A stretch of DNA of 64,000 nucleotides from Cephalotus follicularis (Eukaryota; Streptophyta; Magnoliopsida; Oxalidales; Cephalotaceae): positions 128,422-192,421 of the forward strand of contig BDDD01001638.1 of NCBI GenBank assembly GCA_001972305.1, read 5' to 3'. A program made the translations under genes and the position numbers. How positions within the stretch are numbered: position 1 is the stretch's first letter; each line of letters starts with the position of its first letter. This document shows positions 9,562-20,279 of the stretch, one piece after another. The notes beneath the pieces are model-generated. The model was not told the origin of the DNA, ran no database searches, and worked only from the letters and a program-made list of their open reading frames with translations.

Positions 9562-11846
9562 TGTAATGACCCAAATTTCCATTAAATATATTAATTATGG
9601 AAATATGATTTTTATTGTGTAAATTGGCAAATATTTCAAGGGACCCGTAGTATGACCCTACGCTCGGAGGGGGGGTCGAGGGTTCCGCTCCCTGGTGAGC
9701 GGACGGGGTGTCCAGCTGCCCGGTCAGCGGGCAGGGGCAAGGGGGCAGTGCTCCCGGAAGAAAATTAAAATTGGATATTTGTTTTGGATGAATGTCATGT
9801 TGAAAGCGTCAATCTCAAAGGTTAAGAGTTGACAAAGATGTCTAAAGCGCCGCCGGTTCCACGTAAAGAGTCGACGCTTTGGAGGCAACCGATGACGCTC
9901 TAATTGTAAACGTCGATGGGTTGAAGTCAAGTGTGTCAGTTGACCTGGACGAGACTTAAAGTGGAGACGCTTTGTAAGAAAGATGTTAGCGCTTTAGTCG
10001 GGATAGAAGTTGGAGAACTCAGGACAAGCCGTGATCGGCGACGCTTAGGAAGAAAACGTCGACGCTTTGAGCTACAGACAAATTGTAAAATCTGACTTTT
10101 TGGCATTTTGTGAGTAAAAATCTTTAATTTTGGACACATGGCAGGCCAGAGGAGGATGATTTAAGATTTTATTAGATGATCTAACAAGTGTCATCACTTG
10201 GATTGGCTGAATTTGAGCACATGGGCTGCCAATAGAGGGAGTTGAGTTATGTGAGAGGGGGAGAAGACTTGCGTCCTAAGTAACCATTCTATTTAATGAC
10301 AAAGAGGGCTGAATTCAGTCATTTTGGCTGAGAAGGAAAGTGCTCCTGTTGAGAGTGAAGTGGATATTTCGTGGGAGAGCAAAAGAGAAAGAAATTCTAA
10401 AGCAAAGTAAGGAAATCCAATACCCATTTTCTCCAAAGTATCCCCTGTTTTACTTCCAATTTTACAGTAGATTGTTTTACTTATATCTTGCTCAATTCTT
10501 GATGAATTTTTGAATGGTTGAATGTTCTAGAAACGTTAGGATGTCCTATTTAACTTTTATGCCTTACAAGTTTCAAGATTCTATCTATTTCTTGACGAAA
10601 ATACATGTTTTAAATTGTTGTTTGGGTATTGTTTTATTCCTGGATTATGCAGCAAGTTCTTTAAATCATATCTTGCTCATTTCTTGATGAAAAATTAAAT
10701 GGGTGGATGTTTTGAAAACCTTAAGATGTCCTATTTAACTATTATGTTTTATGTATCTCGAAATTCTGTCGAATTGTTGATGAGAATCAATATTTCAGTT
10801 TACTGCTCATGCCCTATTTTCATATGGAACCAGCCACATTCAGAAATTCATAACGAATTCAATTCTCAACCAATTGTTATGATTTTGAGTTTTCTGAATT
10901 CTTAAAGACGTCTAATTTAATGTTTCTGTTTTAAGTTATCTCTGAAAATGCTTATTTCTATATGAATTATCAGTTTTAGCAAAGCCATGCAAAACTGTTT
11001 TATGAACTCATTTGAGTCAATTACTCAAATGAAGCGAAAGGTTTAAGAATTGTGAAAGAAATGTTATGAAATGATTTTTATGAATGCTTTGAGCTGATCA
11101 CTCAAAGTAAATGATGAATGAACCGCCCTTGGATTGCAATCCAACGGGAATAGAGCGAGATCTCAATGTTAACGGAGCGTAAAGTGCTCGCGGACATGCA
11201 TGTGATGTAAGGATAGTAGTCGGGGAGTGCACAATGCCCTGGTGAAGTGGTGTTAAAGGGTTTATTAAGGTTTTTATGACTTTCATGTTTACGAAATGAT
11301 CTAGTTATGATTTTAACTAGAAAAGTGATATGTTTTATGAAATGTTTTAGTCATATATGTTGACTAGAAAAAGGTTACGATGAAATGTGTTTACAGTAAA
11401 ATACCTTACTGAGCTATTTTGAGCCCATTCCTTTCGATGTTTGTTTTCAAATAAAATGTTTTCAGGAAAGGATTAATAGGAGAATGCGAGCTTAGAGGGA
11501 GCTCTTAAGAATGAGTTTTTGTAAGAGAAAGGCTATGCAATAATGTTTGCATAAATGTTTTGATATGTAATAAGAACGAAGTTTTTCTACTATATTATAT
11601 GTTTATGTAGAAGGATGATGCTGTGTATATGTAAACCAATGATATGGTTATGACATCTTTACATAAGATGGTTATCTGTAAAGTTTGAATTTAAGATTAT
11701 GTATTATGTTGCAAGACATGAGTTTATGATGTAATGTACTTTTAGAGAAGAGTACCAAAGGAAGTAATGGTTCACACCCAACGTAACGCAACCGATCCTC
11801 AGAGTTCGCTTTGAGCTATTAACGAGCTCGGGTCGGGGACGTTACA
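9562..11846 (+). repeat. 3' LTR of element A
   Basis: This 2285-bp LTR starts TGTAATGACCC and ends GACGTTACA. It is the only complete LTR of the element itself and can be compared with 1-2264 for relative dating. It lacks the 136-bp duplication of the 5' copy. Confidence 0.93.
9806..10063 (+). promoter_or_regulatory. Type I GTCGAC array, 3' LTR of A
   Basis: Sites start at about 9806, 9826, 9846, 9868, 9910, 10035 and 10056, with steps of 20, 20, 22, 42, 125 and 21 bp. They match the 5' LTR sites one for one, with point changes such as GTCGAC to GTCGAT at 9910. Confidence 0.7.
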
Positions 11847-13328
11847 ACAAGTGTACTTGTCAGAGTGCCAAAACATCGTCATTTCCTTCCAGTGCACCTC
11901 ACACTGAAACTGAATAGAAATTGTCATACGGAAGACCTCAACCGTGTGCTGTGCTATCCCCAAAATGTCCACACCATTAAACGAAGGTCGTGGAAGGCCA
12001 ACAATGGGACAACTTTATGTCCCACCGCTTATGGACTTATTATTTCACAAGCTGGAGGTATTTTGGTCTCATCAAATTTTATTTATTACCATAGCCATTT
12101 TAGATAAATTAATTATCTTCCAATCCATTTGGATGGCTGAGCATGCTTGGACGTGTTTGGATTGTTTGCAAAAAGAAAAAAACATCCACCTTATGCATCC
12201 TATAAAAATGGCCTGACTTGGGACTTTAACTATTAAATGATCACGTGAGCCAAACGTGACCACTCGGTCTCCTAGGTGATAATTATTTAATAACAAATTT
12301 ATTATAGTATTCATATCATGCATACATGGCCTTCATTTGGACTTGCATTCTTCTTGATCTTCTCCTCCAGGTCCATTGCTTCTATTCTTAAAATTACATC
12401 ACTAGTATTATAAAAGAATAAGAAAACAATGTTGAGGGAGAAGAGACATTTCTACTACAAGAAATAAAAGAAAAGAAAAAATAATGACGCATGCAGACAG
12501 CCTTATTACAATCCAAATGAATACCATTGTAATAAAGAAATTAAACAACATCCATGAAACAAAACCAGAAACTAGGTCGACTCAGTCTACCAGCATGCAT
12601 AAAAAATTCATAGAAATATATTCAACTAATATATTTAATGAATAAACACGTAAATTTAATATTTAATGGGTCGTCGATTTGTTTACTAGACAAAACTAAA
12701 TTCCACTCTCAGTAGATAAATTAAAATTTAGTCACTCTATATATGTAGTTCCACACTACATGAACACATTGATCCCATACATTGATCTATTTGAGTGAAA
12801 ACAATGCAAATATATTAGAATAAACTAATCTTAATATCCCCTTCAATAAATTGCACTATTTAATGAACTATGTTCATAAGAGAATTGAATCTCCATTAGA
12901 ACACCCTCGTATAAACTTATGAATGGTAACTGCCAGAAAGTCTACACTCAACTAGTGTAGAAAATCTGAAAAGAAACTAATGCTCACAACCAGTTTTCTA
13001 CAGAAATTTGAGACACTTTTAAACACCACATTTAATGACTTTTTAAACTCCATTTGAGATCTTAAATCACACGTACGAATGTTGAAATGCCCCATGCATC
13101 ATCAACACAGAATGTATTAATCTTTGGATCATGAAACTATCCAAAATTTAGTCATCTACACTAGTTCAATTCATTGGCAAAAATCAACAGGAAAACACAC
13201 GTTCCAATTGACCAAAATTTGCCAACTTTCACTCTAGGGTTTGGGAGTCCAAATTTCGGCTTAGGGTAAAATACATCAAGACAATCCACTAGACATCAAA
13301 AAGATGTCCAATTGAGCCTAATTATGAG
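11847..13328 (-). mobile_element. Non-coding leader of copia-like element D1
   Basis: On the minus strand this lies just downstream of the primer-binding site at 13329-13340, so it is the internal 5' part of an element whose 5' LTR is at 13343-16061. I see no gag motif and no long open frame; the sequence is AT-rich. Long untranslated leaders occur in Angela-type copia elements, which fits the related RNase H remnant at 33360. The remainder was probably displaced by the insertion of element A at 11846. Confidence 0.6.
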
Positions 13329-13340
13329 GCTCTGATACCA
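13329..13340 (-). other. Primer-binding site of element D1
   Basis: The plus strand reads GCTCTGATACCA, the exact complement of TGGTATCAGAGC. Two bases separate it from the LTR edge at 13343. This fixes the orientation of D1 as minus. Confidence 0.92.
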
Positions 13341-13342
13341 CT

Positions 13343-16061
13343 TGTTGGAGATGGGTCAAGCGGGTTGGAACATTAAGGGACATTAAGGTTGCGGAATACA
13401 TATTAAATTTTTCAATCCCATAACAAAGGGATACCCTAAAAACAATGTCCATTAGTGTCCCATTAAACCCGAGGATCACTAATTAGGGTATCAATATAAC
13501 CTATACCACAACCTAAGCATGTTAGGGTTGGCGGCTGGAAGTATAGGGAATCCACTACCCAAAAGTTTGATCACCACAAAATTGTGTCGAGGTAACAAAC
13601 CAAAACCTTAACACAAAGCTCCAAACCCTAAACCTTAACCTAGCCAAAAGGCTAGGGAACCATACAAACAACATATGGTCACAAGCAAGAATGGCGTTTA
13701 CGCTTAAAGCAACTAGACACCTTAAGCATTAACGCCAAAGCAGGAAGGAGTTGGCACTTTGCAGCAAAGCATCAACGCCATGCAAGAAGGAATGGATAGC
13801 GTCGACGCCATGCACACAAGGCCTACACACAAAAATGCCAAAGCGTCGATGCCATGCATACCGAGATGCAAAGCATCGACACAAACAGGCAAGCGTTGAC
13901 AACATGCACACCAGGACGCAAAGCATCAATGCCATGAAGCAAAGCATCGATGCCCTGCACGCCTGATACAACACAATGACACAGAACAACCTGTAAAGAA
14001 GGCCATCCCAGCCCACCAACACAACACCACAAGCATCATAACATTACATAAACACAGAAGAAAAGAATTAGAACCATTTACATAATTCTTAGCCCACTTC
14101 CTCAAAGTTTGTGTTTCTTCAAAGTTGAAATCGTGGAACAATCTTCAAAAATATTGCTCCACATCCACTCAACAGCATCTTTAAAGAAGAGAGATCCTAT
14201 GAGGTTGAAGGATAAGATTGTGACCTAATCTGATGTTCAATAGAGATAAAGAAGGAATCCATTTTGGAAACAATTTCCACCTATAAAGATCTTTGGAGGG
14301 TGAGAGGAGGTGTTATTGTGTTCTTTTCTTCCAAAAGCATGAAGCTTTTTGGCGTCTCCAATGGTAGAGGAAGAGAGATGCACTGCAGGAAGAAAAGGAA
14401 GAGAGGAAGAGAGAAACGAGTGAGGGTAGAGAGAAATAAGAAATTAAGGTTAAAGATATTAACACAAATATCTTAAGTCACTTAAACATGATTTCACTTT
14501 GATTCTCCACCATAGGGCCGGATATACATTCAAGATAATGTGTGCCAAATAAATTATGTGCAAGCATGCCATAATTAATAATAGACCAAGACTTTGTCAA
14601 CCGATGCAACTCATGGTTAACCAAAATAAGTCATGAAGCGTAATGTGTCTCAAAAGACATTTGGGTCGGCCATAACCTTATCCCTATAGAGGCATAGGGG
14701 GTCCAAGGTAGGAAAATAATTCCTAAACCCATAGCGCTGCAAAGCCCTTAAGCTCTCTATACAAATAAACGCCAACTACACTTATTTGTTCACAATAAAC
14801 CCTTTGCAGAGAACATTTCATTATGACGATGCTCACATTCATTTCACGAGAAGTGATACATATCAAGCAATTGAAATATTCTTTAGCAAAGTAACATGTC
14901 TCTTAGATGCTAACCTCTCACTAAATGACGTGTGCCCTCCACACGTCAACCTGTTCCAAAATCAGGCAGGACCCAAAGCCAGGTTGGAATTCCGGTACAA
15001 TGATATATTTCCCAGAACATCCCAAGGTTCAGGTACGACTATCCTAGTAATAGTCCCAGTGTGATCTTCAATCACCCCCATATCCGTGGACTACAAAGTT
15101 CCACGTCAATCATTTATTAGCTGGTCCCCCGTGATTTATCATTGTCATTGGTTTGTGTGCCATGTATCCTCAGCCATCTCAGCTCTAACCACGGACTAGG
15201 GTTTGGATAAATGTCACCCCTAGGTAAAACCGTGATAACTATAATTCTACGAACACATTGAGAGTATGAGAGATATCCTAATAACTCTCTCGGTCCCAAT
15301 CTCCCAGTGCCTGGCCGGGACATTAAGTCTTCAATGGTCATAGGTGTTATAGAGCCTATAACCCTCAACATGGGTGTGACGATCCTGTCTTGCACCCTTG
15401 ACCATACATCTCAATGCAGCTCCCACAAGGCCCAAAGACAACCCTTTTGCCAGCACATGGCTGGTGCTAGGGAAGGCAAAAATCAAAGCCAAGTGGTTAC
15501 TACACAACACATGATAGCCGCTAAAGTCTGAGGATACAACGTAAATCACGTATGATCTACTAGTCCTTTTGACTAAACACTACCACGACAATAGGAACTC
15601 TATTAACGGAGATGTTGACTCTCCAAAGAGATAACCTATGTTGTGTTAGTTCAGTGTCATGCCTCTGCATGCACTCGTATTAGCTTTCTGATCCATCCCC
15701 CACACTCAAGAGCGCAAGCATATTACTGCAAGTCTTTGCGGTTCATCAATTGCCCTAAGAAAGTGAACCTATGACTTAGAACTTTTGTCACCAGGGAGTA
15801 AGGATCTCATTCTTATAACCTCTCAGGCATGAGATCCAACCCTTTATGGATAGGGTGTTATATGTGTATTCAGTTGACACGGTGTTCAACTGATCCATTG
15901 AGATGGTTTGGGATAATACATATAGTCAGATGCCAATGTTTATTAAATATGCACATTAGAACAGGAACAAAATTAAGATTGTACGATTCAAGAGTGTGTC
16001 ATATGTTCTGAACATATGTTTGCAGCCTCCTCCTAGCTTGCAATGGTACCCTAATCTAACA
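13343..16061 (-). repeat. LTR of copia-like element D1
   Basis: On the plus strand it starts TGTTGGAGATGGG and ends CTAATCTAACA, giving TG...CA termini and 2719 bp. It is homologous in reverse to the D LTR at 51028-53991 and to pieces at 30573-31262, 31263-33356 and 61390-61650. Its 5' end (TGTTAGATTAGGG on the minus strand) lies about 490 bp inside the longer D LTR, so it is either a shorter subfamily or truncated there. It carries a GTCGAC-type array at 13769-13951. Confidence 0.75.
13769..13951 (-). promoter_or_regulatory. GTCGAC-type array in a copia LTR
   Basis: Sites of the form GCGTCGACGCC, GCATCGAC, GCGTTGAC and GCATCAAC start at about 13769, 13799, 13843, 13873, 13893, 13923 and 13944. 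The steps are 30, 44, 30, 20, 30 and 21 bp, near multiples of half of 21. Several are followed by ATGC. The longer D LTR at 51028 lacks an array. Confidence 0.65.
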
Positions 16062-16206
16062 CGAGATAGTACCCCCACCATCTATACACCCTTCGTGCCA
16101 TAGCCATTTGGAGCATAGGAAAACCCCGACCACATAATCGGTACCATACCATAACATAATACTAGTCCCGAAGGTACTAGCCCATAGTAAAGATCTATGC
16201 AATCTA
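16062..16206 (-). repeat. Left fragment of the 3' LTR of element B
   Basis: The text AGATAGTACCCCCACC and what follows matches 29736-29880, inside the right LTR of element B. It is cut on the left by D1 and on the right by element C. Confidence 0.75.
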
Positions 16207-17634
16207 TGCCAACGACCCGAATTTCATAAATAATTATTATGAAATTGGTGCTTGTACAGTTGCGATAAAATCGATAGAGGCCCAGAGTAATAAAAAGGCA
16301 TTACGCATTTAAGCCGTAATCGTGTTGGCCAAAACGGCTAATGAAGCCTATTTTTAATGCGCGACAATAAAGCCCAAATGCTCGCAATATTATTGTGATT
16401 ATTTTGGTGGTCGTTTGGATAATTTATGTCGCGATTCACGAAAAAATTGGGACCCAAACCTTAGTATTTTGCCAGTAAATACTAAAGAGAAAGCAAAAGA
16501 ATAAAGGAGGGGAGAGAGGGACACGGGCGCATCACGCGCCCGTGCAAAAGGAAGCCAGTTGGCGCTCTGTGCACCCGCGCCAGAGAGAGAGCGAGAGAGA
16601 GTGGGAGAGAGATCGAAGCAGAGGGAGAGAGAGTGCGCCGGAGCCAGCCACCGGACCGGGAGAGCACGCCGGTCAACCCAGGCATGCCAACGGACGGTAA
16701 CTCCTCCTTCCCCCTTCTCTGTTCTCTTCTTTTTCTTCTCCTCTATCGCACCTCCTCCCGGCATTTCTCAGCACTGTTAGCATCGCGGATGGCGTGGGTT
16801 ATGGTTTACAAGGCCCGCTCTACCCATTTCGACCACCGGTGAGGCGTGATTCGGTCGGAAATGGCCGAAATCAGTTCACTGAGTCGACTAAGTGAGTCTA
16901 CTCACTGTCGCCTGAGACGGTTTATTTGACGTCGAGTCTCGGCGAGTCACGGGCAGTACGTGTAGGACTGGTGAATGTGTGGCATTTTCGGGTGGTGATC
17001 AGAACTGTTGAGGTCCGACGAGTTCACTCAGTGAGTCACAACTCACTGCTGGCTGTGGCGCGGTGTTCAATGCCGATTCCTGGTGAGTGTTGACCAATTT
17101 TGAGTAGACCGTTCAATGTGGAACCCGTTGATGGGTGTTTCATGAGATGGATGAGTCGGTCAGATTCTGGTCTGCGTTTCGGCGACGGAAATGCTTTGTG
17201 CGTTGATCGTAATGGAAATGTGTTGTATGTGCAGTGGGCGAGTGGCAATTGGATTGGCAGTGAGGACTTGATCGATTGGCGAGAACCGGGTTCGGTTCAA
17301 CGGTTTGGAAAAGGTTCGACAATTGAACCTACGGCTCGACTGTGCTGGTGATACTGCGATTCCTAACTTGGAATCAAAGGTAGGGGATGTTATAAATGTG
17401 GTTTGAGTTCAATTATAATAAATGTTCCTTGACGAAATGCGTGCATATAGTGTCTTGGAATGATTGTAGGCTATGGATTGTGATTTGTGTGATTGTGTTA
17501 GGGTTGCTATTAATAGTTGACCCGTCATGCATATTATGTTTTACGATGATTATAGATCGGATTGCATGTGTTGTATGCCTTGAACTCGATCGGTTTTGAG
17601 ACGTGTTGAAGGAACCATGTTTTGGTTTGCTTAA

Positions 17635-17735
17635 CCGTTGACGCTTAGGAAAGAAGCGTCGACGCTATAGATTGTTATACGGAGAATGAGTCCTGGTTCA
17701 CGATAAATGTCGACGCTTAGAGATAACGCCGATGC
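17635..17735 (+). promoter_or_regulatory. Type I GTCGAC sites, 5' LTR of C
   Basis: CCGTTGAC at 17635, GCGTCGAC at 17656, ATGTCGAC at 17707 and ACGCCGAT at 17726 form two pairs with inner steps of 21 and 19 bp. The second pair is repeated in the 3' LTR at about 23440-23470; the first is decayed there. Confidence 0.65.
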
Positions 17736-17817
17736 TATGATTTATTGTGTGTTAGAATGGATCATTGTGAGTTGTGGCTTTGTTTTGCTGCAGTTTTTCT
17801 GCACTGTCTGCAGAATC

Positions 17818-18105
17818 CAGCTGACTGTCCAAGAGGACAGTCGACTGCTCGAGTGCGCCAGTTGACTGTTCAGTACGAATACTCAACTACTCATGGATCC
17901 AGCCGACTGTGCTTGGGAGCCAGTCAATTGTCCATGTGTGTTACTGAGAAATGCCTGCAGAGGCTTGAGTAGCTGACTGTTGTAGGCCAGCGGCCGACTG
18001 TTGGGTATAAACCGCCGACTGTCGAGTGTGGGCAGCCGGCTGCCAGTTTAGGACAATCGACTGTTGAAGGAAAACAACCGACTGTCAGCGAGGGACAATC
18101 GATTG
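17818..18105 (+). promoter_or_regulatory. Type II CAGCCGACTG array, exact 21-bp phasing
   Basis: Ten-base sites CAG(T/C)CGACTG and variants start at 17818, 17838, 17859, 17881 (weak), 17900 and 17921, then at 17970, 17991, 18012, 18033, 18054, 18075 and 18096. The last seven are exactly 21 bp apart. The 11-bp spacers between them show no clear resemblance, so this is not a simple recent tandem duplication. Most sites contain the CRT/DRE core RCCGAC or its RTCGAC variant. Confidence 0.85.
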
Positions 18106-19371
18106 TTTATGTCTGTCTTGCATTGTGGGCATGTGTATGCATCTTGTACTGTGATGAACTGTAATTTGTGACTGAGTATTGTTGATTGTGAATTGCGATT
18201 CGTGACTGTATATTGTTGATTGTGAATTGTGAATTGTGACTGAGTATTGTTGATTGTGAATTGTGGTGAACTGATTGTGCATCGAGATAACTGATTGTGA
18301 ACTGTTGTATCATCCTTTGGAAGTGCATTCATGATCATTATAAATCATTACCTTACACGAAAATGTATGTTTCAAGCAAATAAATATTTTCAAAGGACTG
18401 TGAAAATGGCTTCCAAACATCGTGAACTGAGTTTTGTAACATCGTGAATCGCGAACCGTGACATCGTGAAAATGAGTTTGTTTTCAAGTATTTTGTTTTA
18501 TAAATTACTTGGAAAACTGTTTTGAGCATCGAGATGACTGTGATTGTGATTGAGCTTGACCGTGATTGCTGATTGTGATTCTGATTATGACCGTACTAGT
18601 TGCGTGGCGGAGATGCCAGCGATGACTAGTGGTCGGGTCGACTCAGGGTCCAGGAGTTGGCTGGGTGACTCACTGCATCATGACCTGCATCGTGCCATCC
18701 GGAGTCGGGGCCGATAATGGGATGTACGACGTTGGGGCCAGGAGTTCGTGACGCTCTTCGTACCCATCAAGATTGTGTAGTCCTTTTTGGGACGTGATTG
18801 TGAACCATGAAATGTGATATCGTGTTATTGTGCATTGTGATACTGTGACATCTTGAACTGTGACATTGTGGATGGGCATATGTATATATATATGTGCATC
18901 GGGATATAGTATGTATTGCATCATGTTGCATTCATTACATAGCATTGTTTATCGTTGACCCCAAATAATGTTTAAAACTTAGCCGAGTGAGGACAAAGGC
19001 TAACCCCCCTACAGTTTCAGATTGATTTCAGGTTGATGCAGCGGATCGTTACCGTTGAGCTCCGTGGAGGAAAGTGGAGTTATGTTGTTTTACTTTTGAG
19101 AAACGTTATTGGATCATTGTAATAAATGAATCGATGTATTGATGAATATTGTTCATGCTCCGTTTAAGGGCAGTTAACTTTGATGATGTTTATTGTTGTA
19201 GCATGTAGTATGGGATGCATGTTACATTTTAATTCGGCTTATATTTAAATGCTTCCGCAAGTTGTTAATGGCTATGGAAAGTTTTAAATTTATGGTAAAT
19301 TGCATAAGCCAGATTTATATGTTGATTGCCACCACTTTTATTGTTGTTATGGGAACGGGGTGTGACAGTAG

Positions 19372-19383
19372 TGGTATCAGAGC
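19372..19383 (+). other. Primer-binding site of element C
   Basis: TGGTATCAGAGC is a perfect 12-base match to the plant initiator tRNA-Met complement, four bases after the LTR end. Confidence 0.95.
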
Positions 19384-19586
19384 TTATATTCCTTTTATAA
19401 GCTATCGCTGGGATACTATCCTCGGCAAGTAAATAATAGGATGAAGGAACTTTTCCAAGCTAATAGGTTCCTTGGCAATTAACGATTGTTTCCTCGAGAA
19501 GAACCATGACATCTTTCCTTATAGGAAACAAAATGGACGGAAGGAGAAGACGCGGAAGGCCTTGAGCCGCTAATGGAAGTGTTCCT

Positions 19587-19890
19587 GAGGAAGTAAATGA
19601 TAGAACGGACCTTATGAGCCGTATAGCGGATTACTTCCAGAAGCAGATGGATGCGAATGCTACAAATATGGAGGATGTGGGTCGATTGTACGCACAAGCA
19701 TAGCCAAGGCACATGGCTCCGGGCAATGTTGCACGTGATGATGGAAATTAGTTTGGAAGGAATCTTGACAGATTCATGGAGCATAATCCTTCTAGTTTCA
19801 ATGGGGAACTTGATACGACTATTGCTGAAACATAGTTACAAGATATGGGGAAGATCTTTACTGCTATGGGTTGCCCGGATGGCTGGCCTT
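19587..19890 (+). pseudogene. gag: gag N-terminal remnant in element C
   Basis: In the frame beginning GAGGAAGTAAATGAT the translation runs through ADYFQKQMDANATNM and then reaches PSSFNGELD, followed about 16 residues later by GKIFTAMGCPD. This matches the plant gypsy capsid start, where F-x-G-x-x-D is followed by a short linker and an (E/G)KIF-x-x-(M/L)-x-C motif. At least three in-frame stops interrupt it, and the capsid body and zinc knuckle are absent. Element F has a partial counterpart on the minus strand at about 49520-49745. It is too short and broken to encode a functional Gag. Confidence 0.65.
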
Positions 19891-20004
19891 AAGAAGGCAG
19901 ACCTCCTGAATCCTATGGGATATATCGAATGAAGAGATAGTGAGGCCTTTGAAGTCCGGAATGGTCAAGTGACCAACCGAGTAAGTCGTAATGGCTAAGT
20001 GGTC

Positions 20005-20184
20005 GATCGAATGGGCCGTTGTTGAACGGATAGTGATCGTTTGAACCGTTGTTGAGCGGTTAGCGATCGTATGAACTGTTGTTGAGCGGTTAGTGATTGT
20101 ATGAACTGTTATTGAACGGTTAATGATCGAATGGGTCGTTATCGATCGAATAATGGTCGAATGGACAGTTATCGAATACATGGG
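20005..20184 (+). repeat. 30-bp tandem repeat in the interior of C, about 6 units
   Basis: Units start at 20005, 20035, 20065, 20095, 20125 and 20155. A typical unit reads GATCGTATGAAC then TGTTGTTGAGCGGTTAGT. AACCG and CGGTT flank the middle and could pair as a small hairpin. A related, more expanded array lies in element F at about 48795-49065 on the other strand. Confidence 0.85.
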
Positions 20185-20279
20185 CATTGCGTGGATGCTC
20201 GGACTAGATTGCGAATGAACTGATAGGGCGGCCAACTACTTATATGTGCTGGTATGGGACAATATATATATTTAGTCGA

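Larger units (their letters stand above)
1..11846 (+). mobile_element. Ty3/gypsy chromovirus A (Tekay/Del type), 5' LTR cut by window edge
   Basis: The order is LTR, primer-binding site, extra ORF, gag, protease, RT, RNase H, integrase, chromodomain, polypurine tract, LTR. Protease before RT and integrase after RNase H is the Ty3/gypsy order, and the chromodomain after integrase marks a chromovirus. LTRs over 2 kb fit the Tekay/Del lineage. A same-family solo LTR at 4488-6597 splits pol. Many in-frame stops make the copy dead. The right flank of the 3' LTR starts ACAAG; the matching left duplication lies outside the window. The insertion abuts the leader of copia-like element D1, so A probably landed inside D1. 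Confidence 0.93.
16207..19367 (+). repeat. 5' LTR of element C
   Basis: It ends GGGTGTGACA just before the primer site. The start is degraded (TGCCAACGACCCG against TGTAACGCCCCG in the 3' LTR). At about 3160 bp it is longer than its partner because it keeps about 370 bp (18640-19015) that the 3' LTR lacks. A pyrimidine/GA-rich tract spans 16495-16760. The palindromes GAGTCGACTAAG and CTCAGTGAGTCA lie at 16880-17040. Confidence 0.9.

Noticed and set aside
11865-12323. Possible coding region in the D1 leader.
   Set aside because: Frames are short and on both strands, with none of the copia gag or protease motifs.
13329-13340. tRNA gene fragments at the TGGTATCAGAGC words.
   Set aside because: Only the 12-base complement of the tRNA 3' end is present, in the position of a retroelement primer site, with no cloverleaf around it.
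16399-16842. Overlapping open frames on both strands around 16400-16840 and 22125-22515, rich in Ser, Pro and Arg.
   Set aside because: The sequence is a low-complexity GA/CT tract in the C LTR. Open frames on both strands are expected there, and no domain is visible.
17818-18105. An origin-type iteron array or phage operator set.
   Set aside because: The sites lie in LTRs of plant retrotransposons with plant tRNA primer sites; no replication initiator or prokaryotic gene is present.
18048-18338. Minus-strand frames with repeated SQFTINNTQ-like words (also 23677-24084).
   Set aside because: They translate an ATTGTTGATTGTGAATTG-type simple repeat in the C LTR, not a protein.
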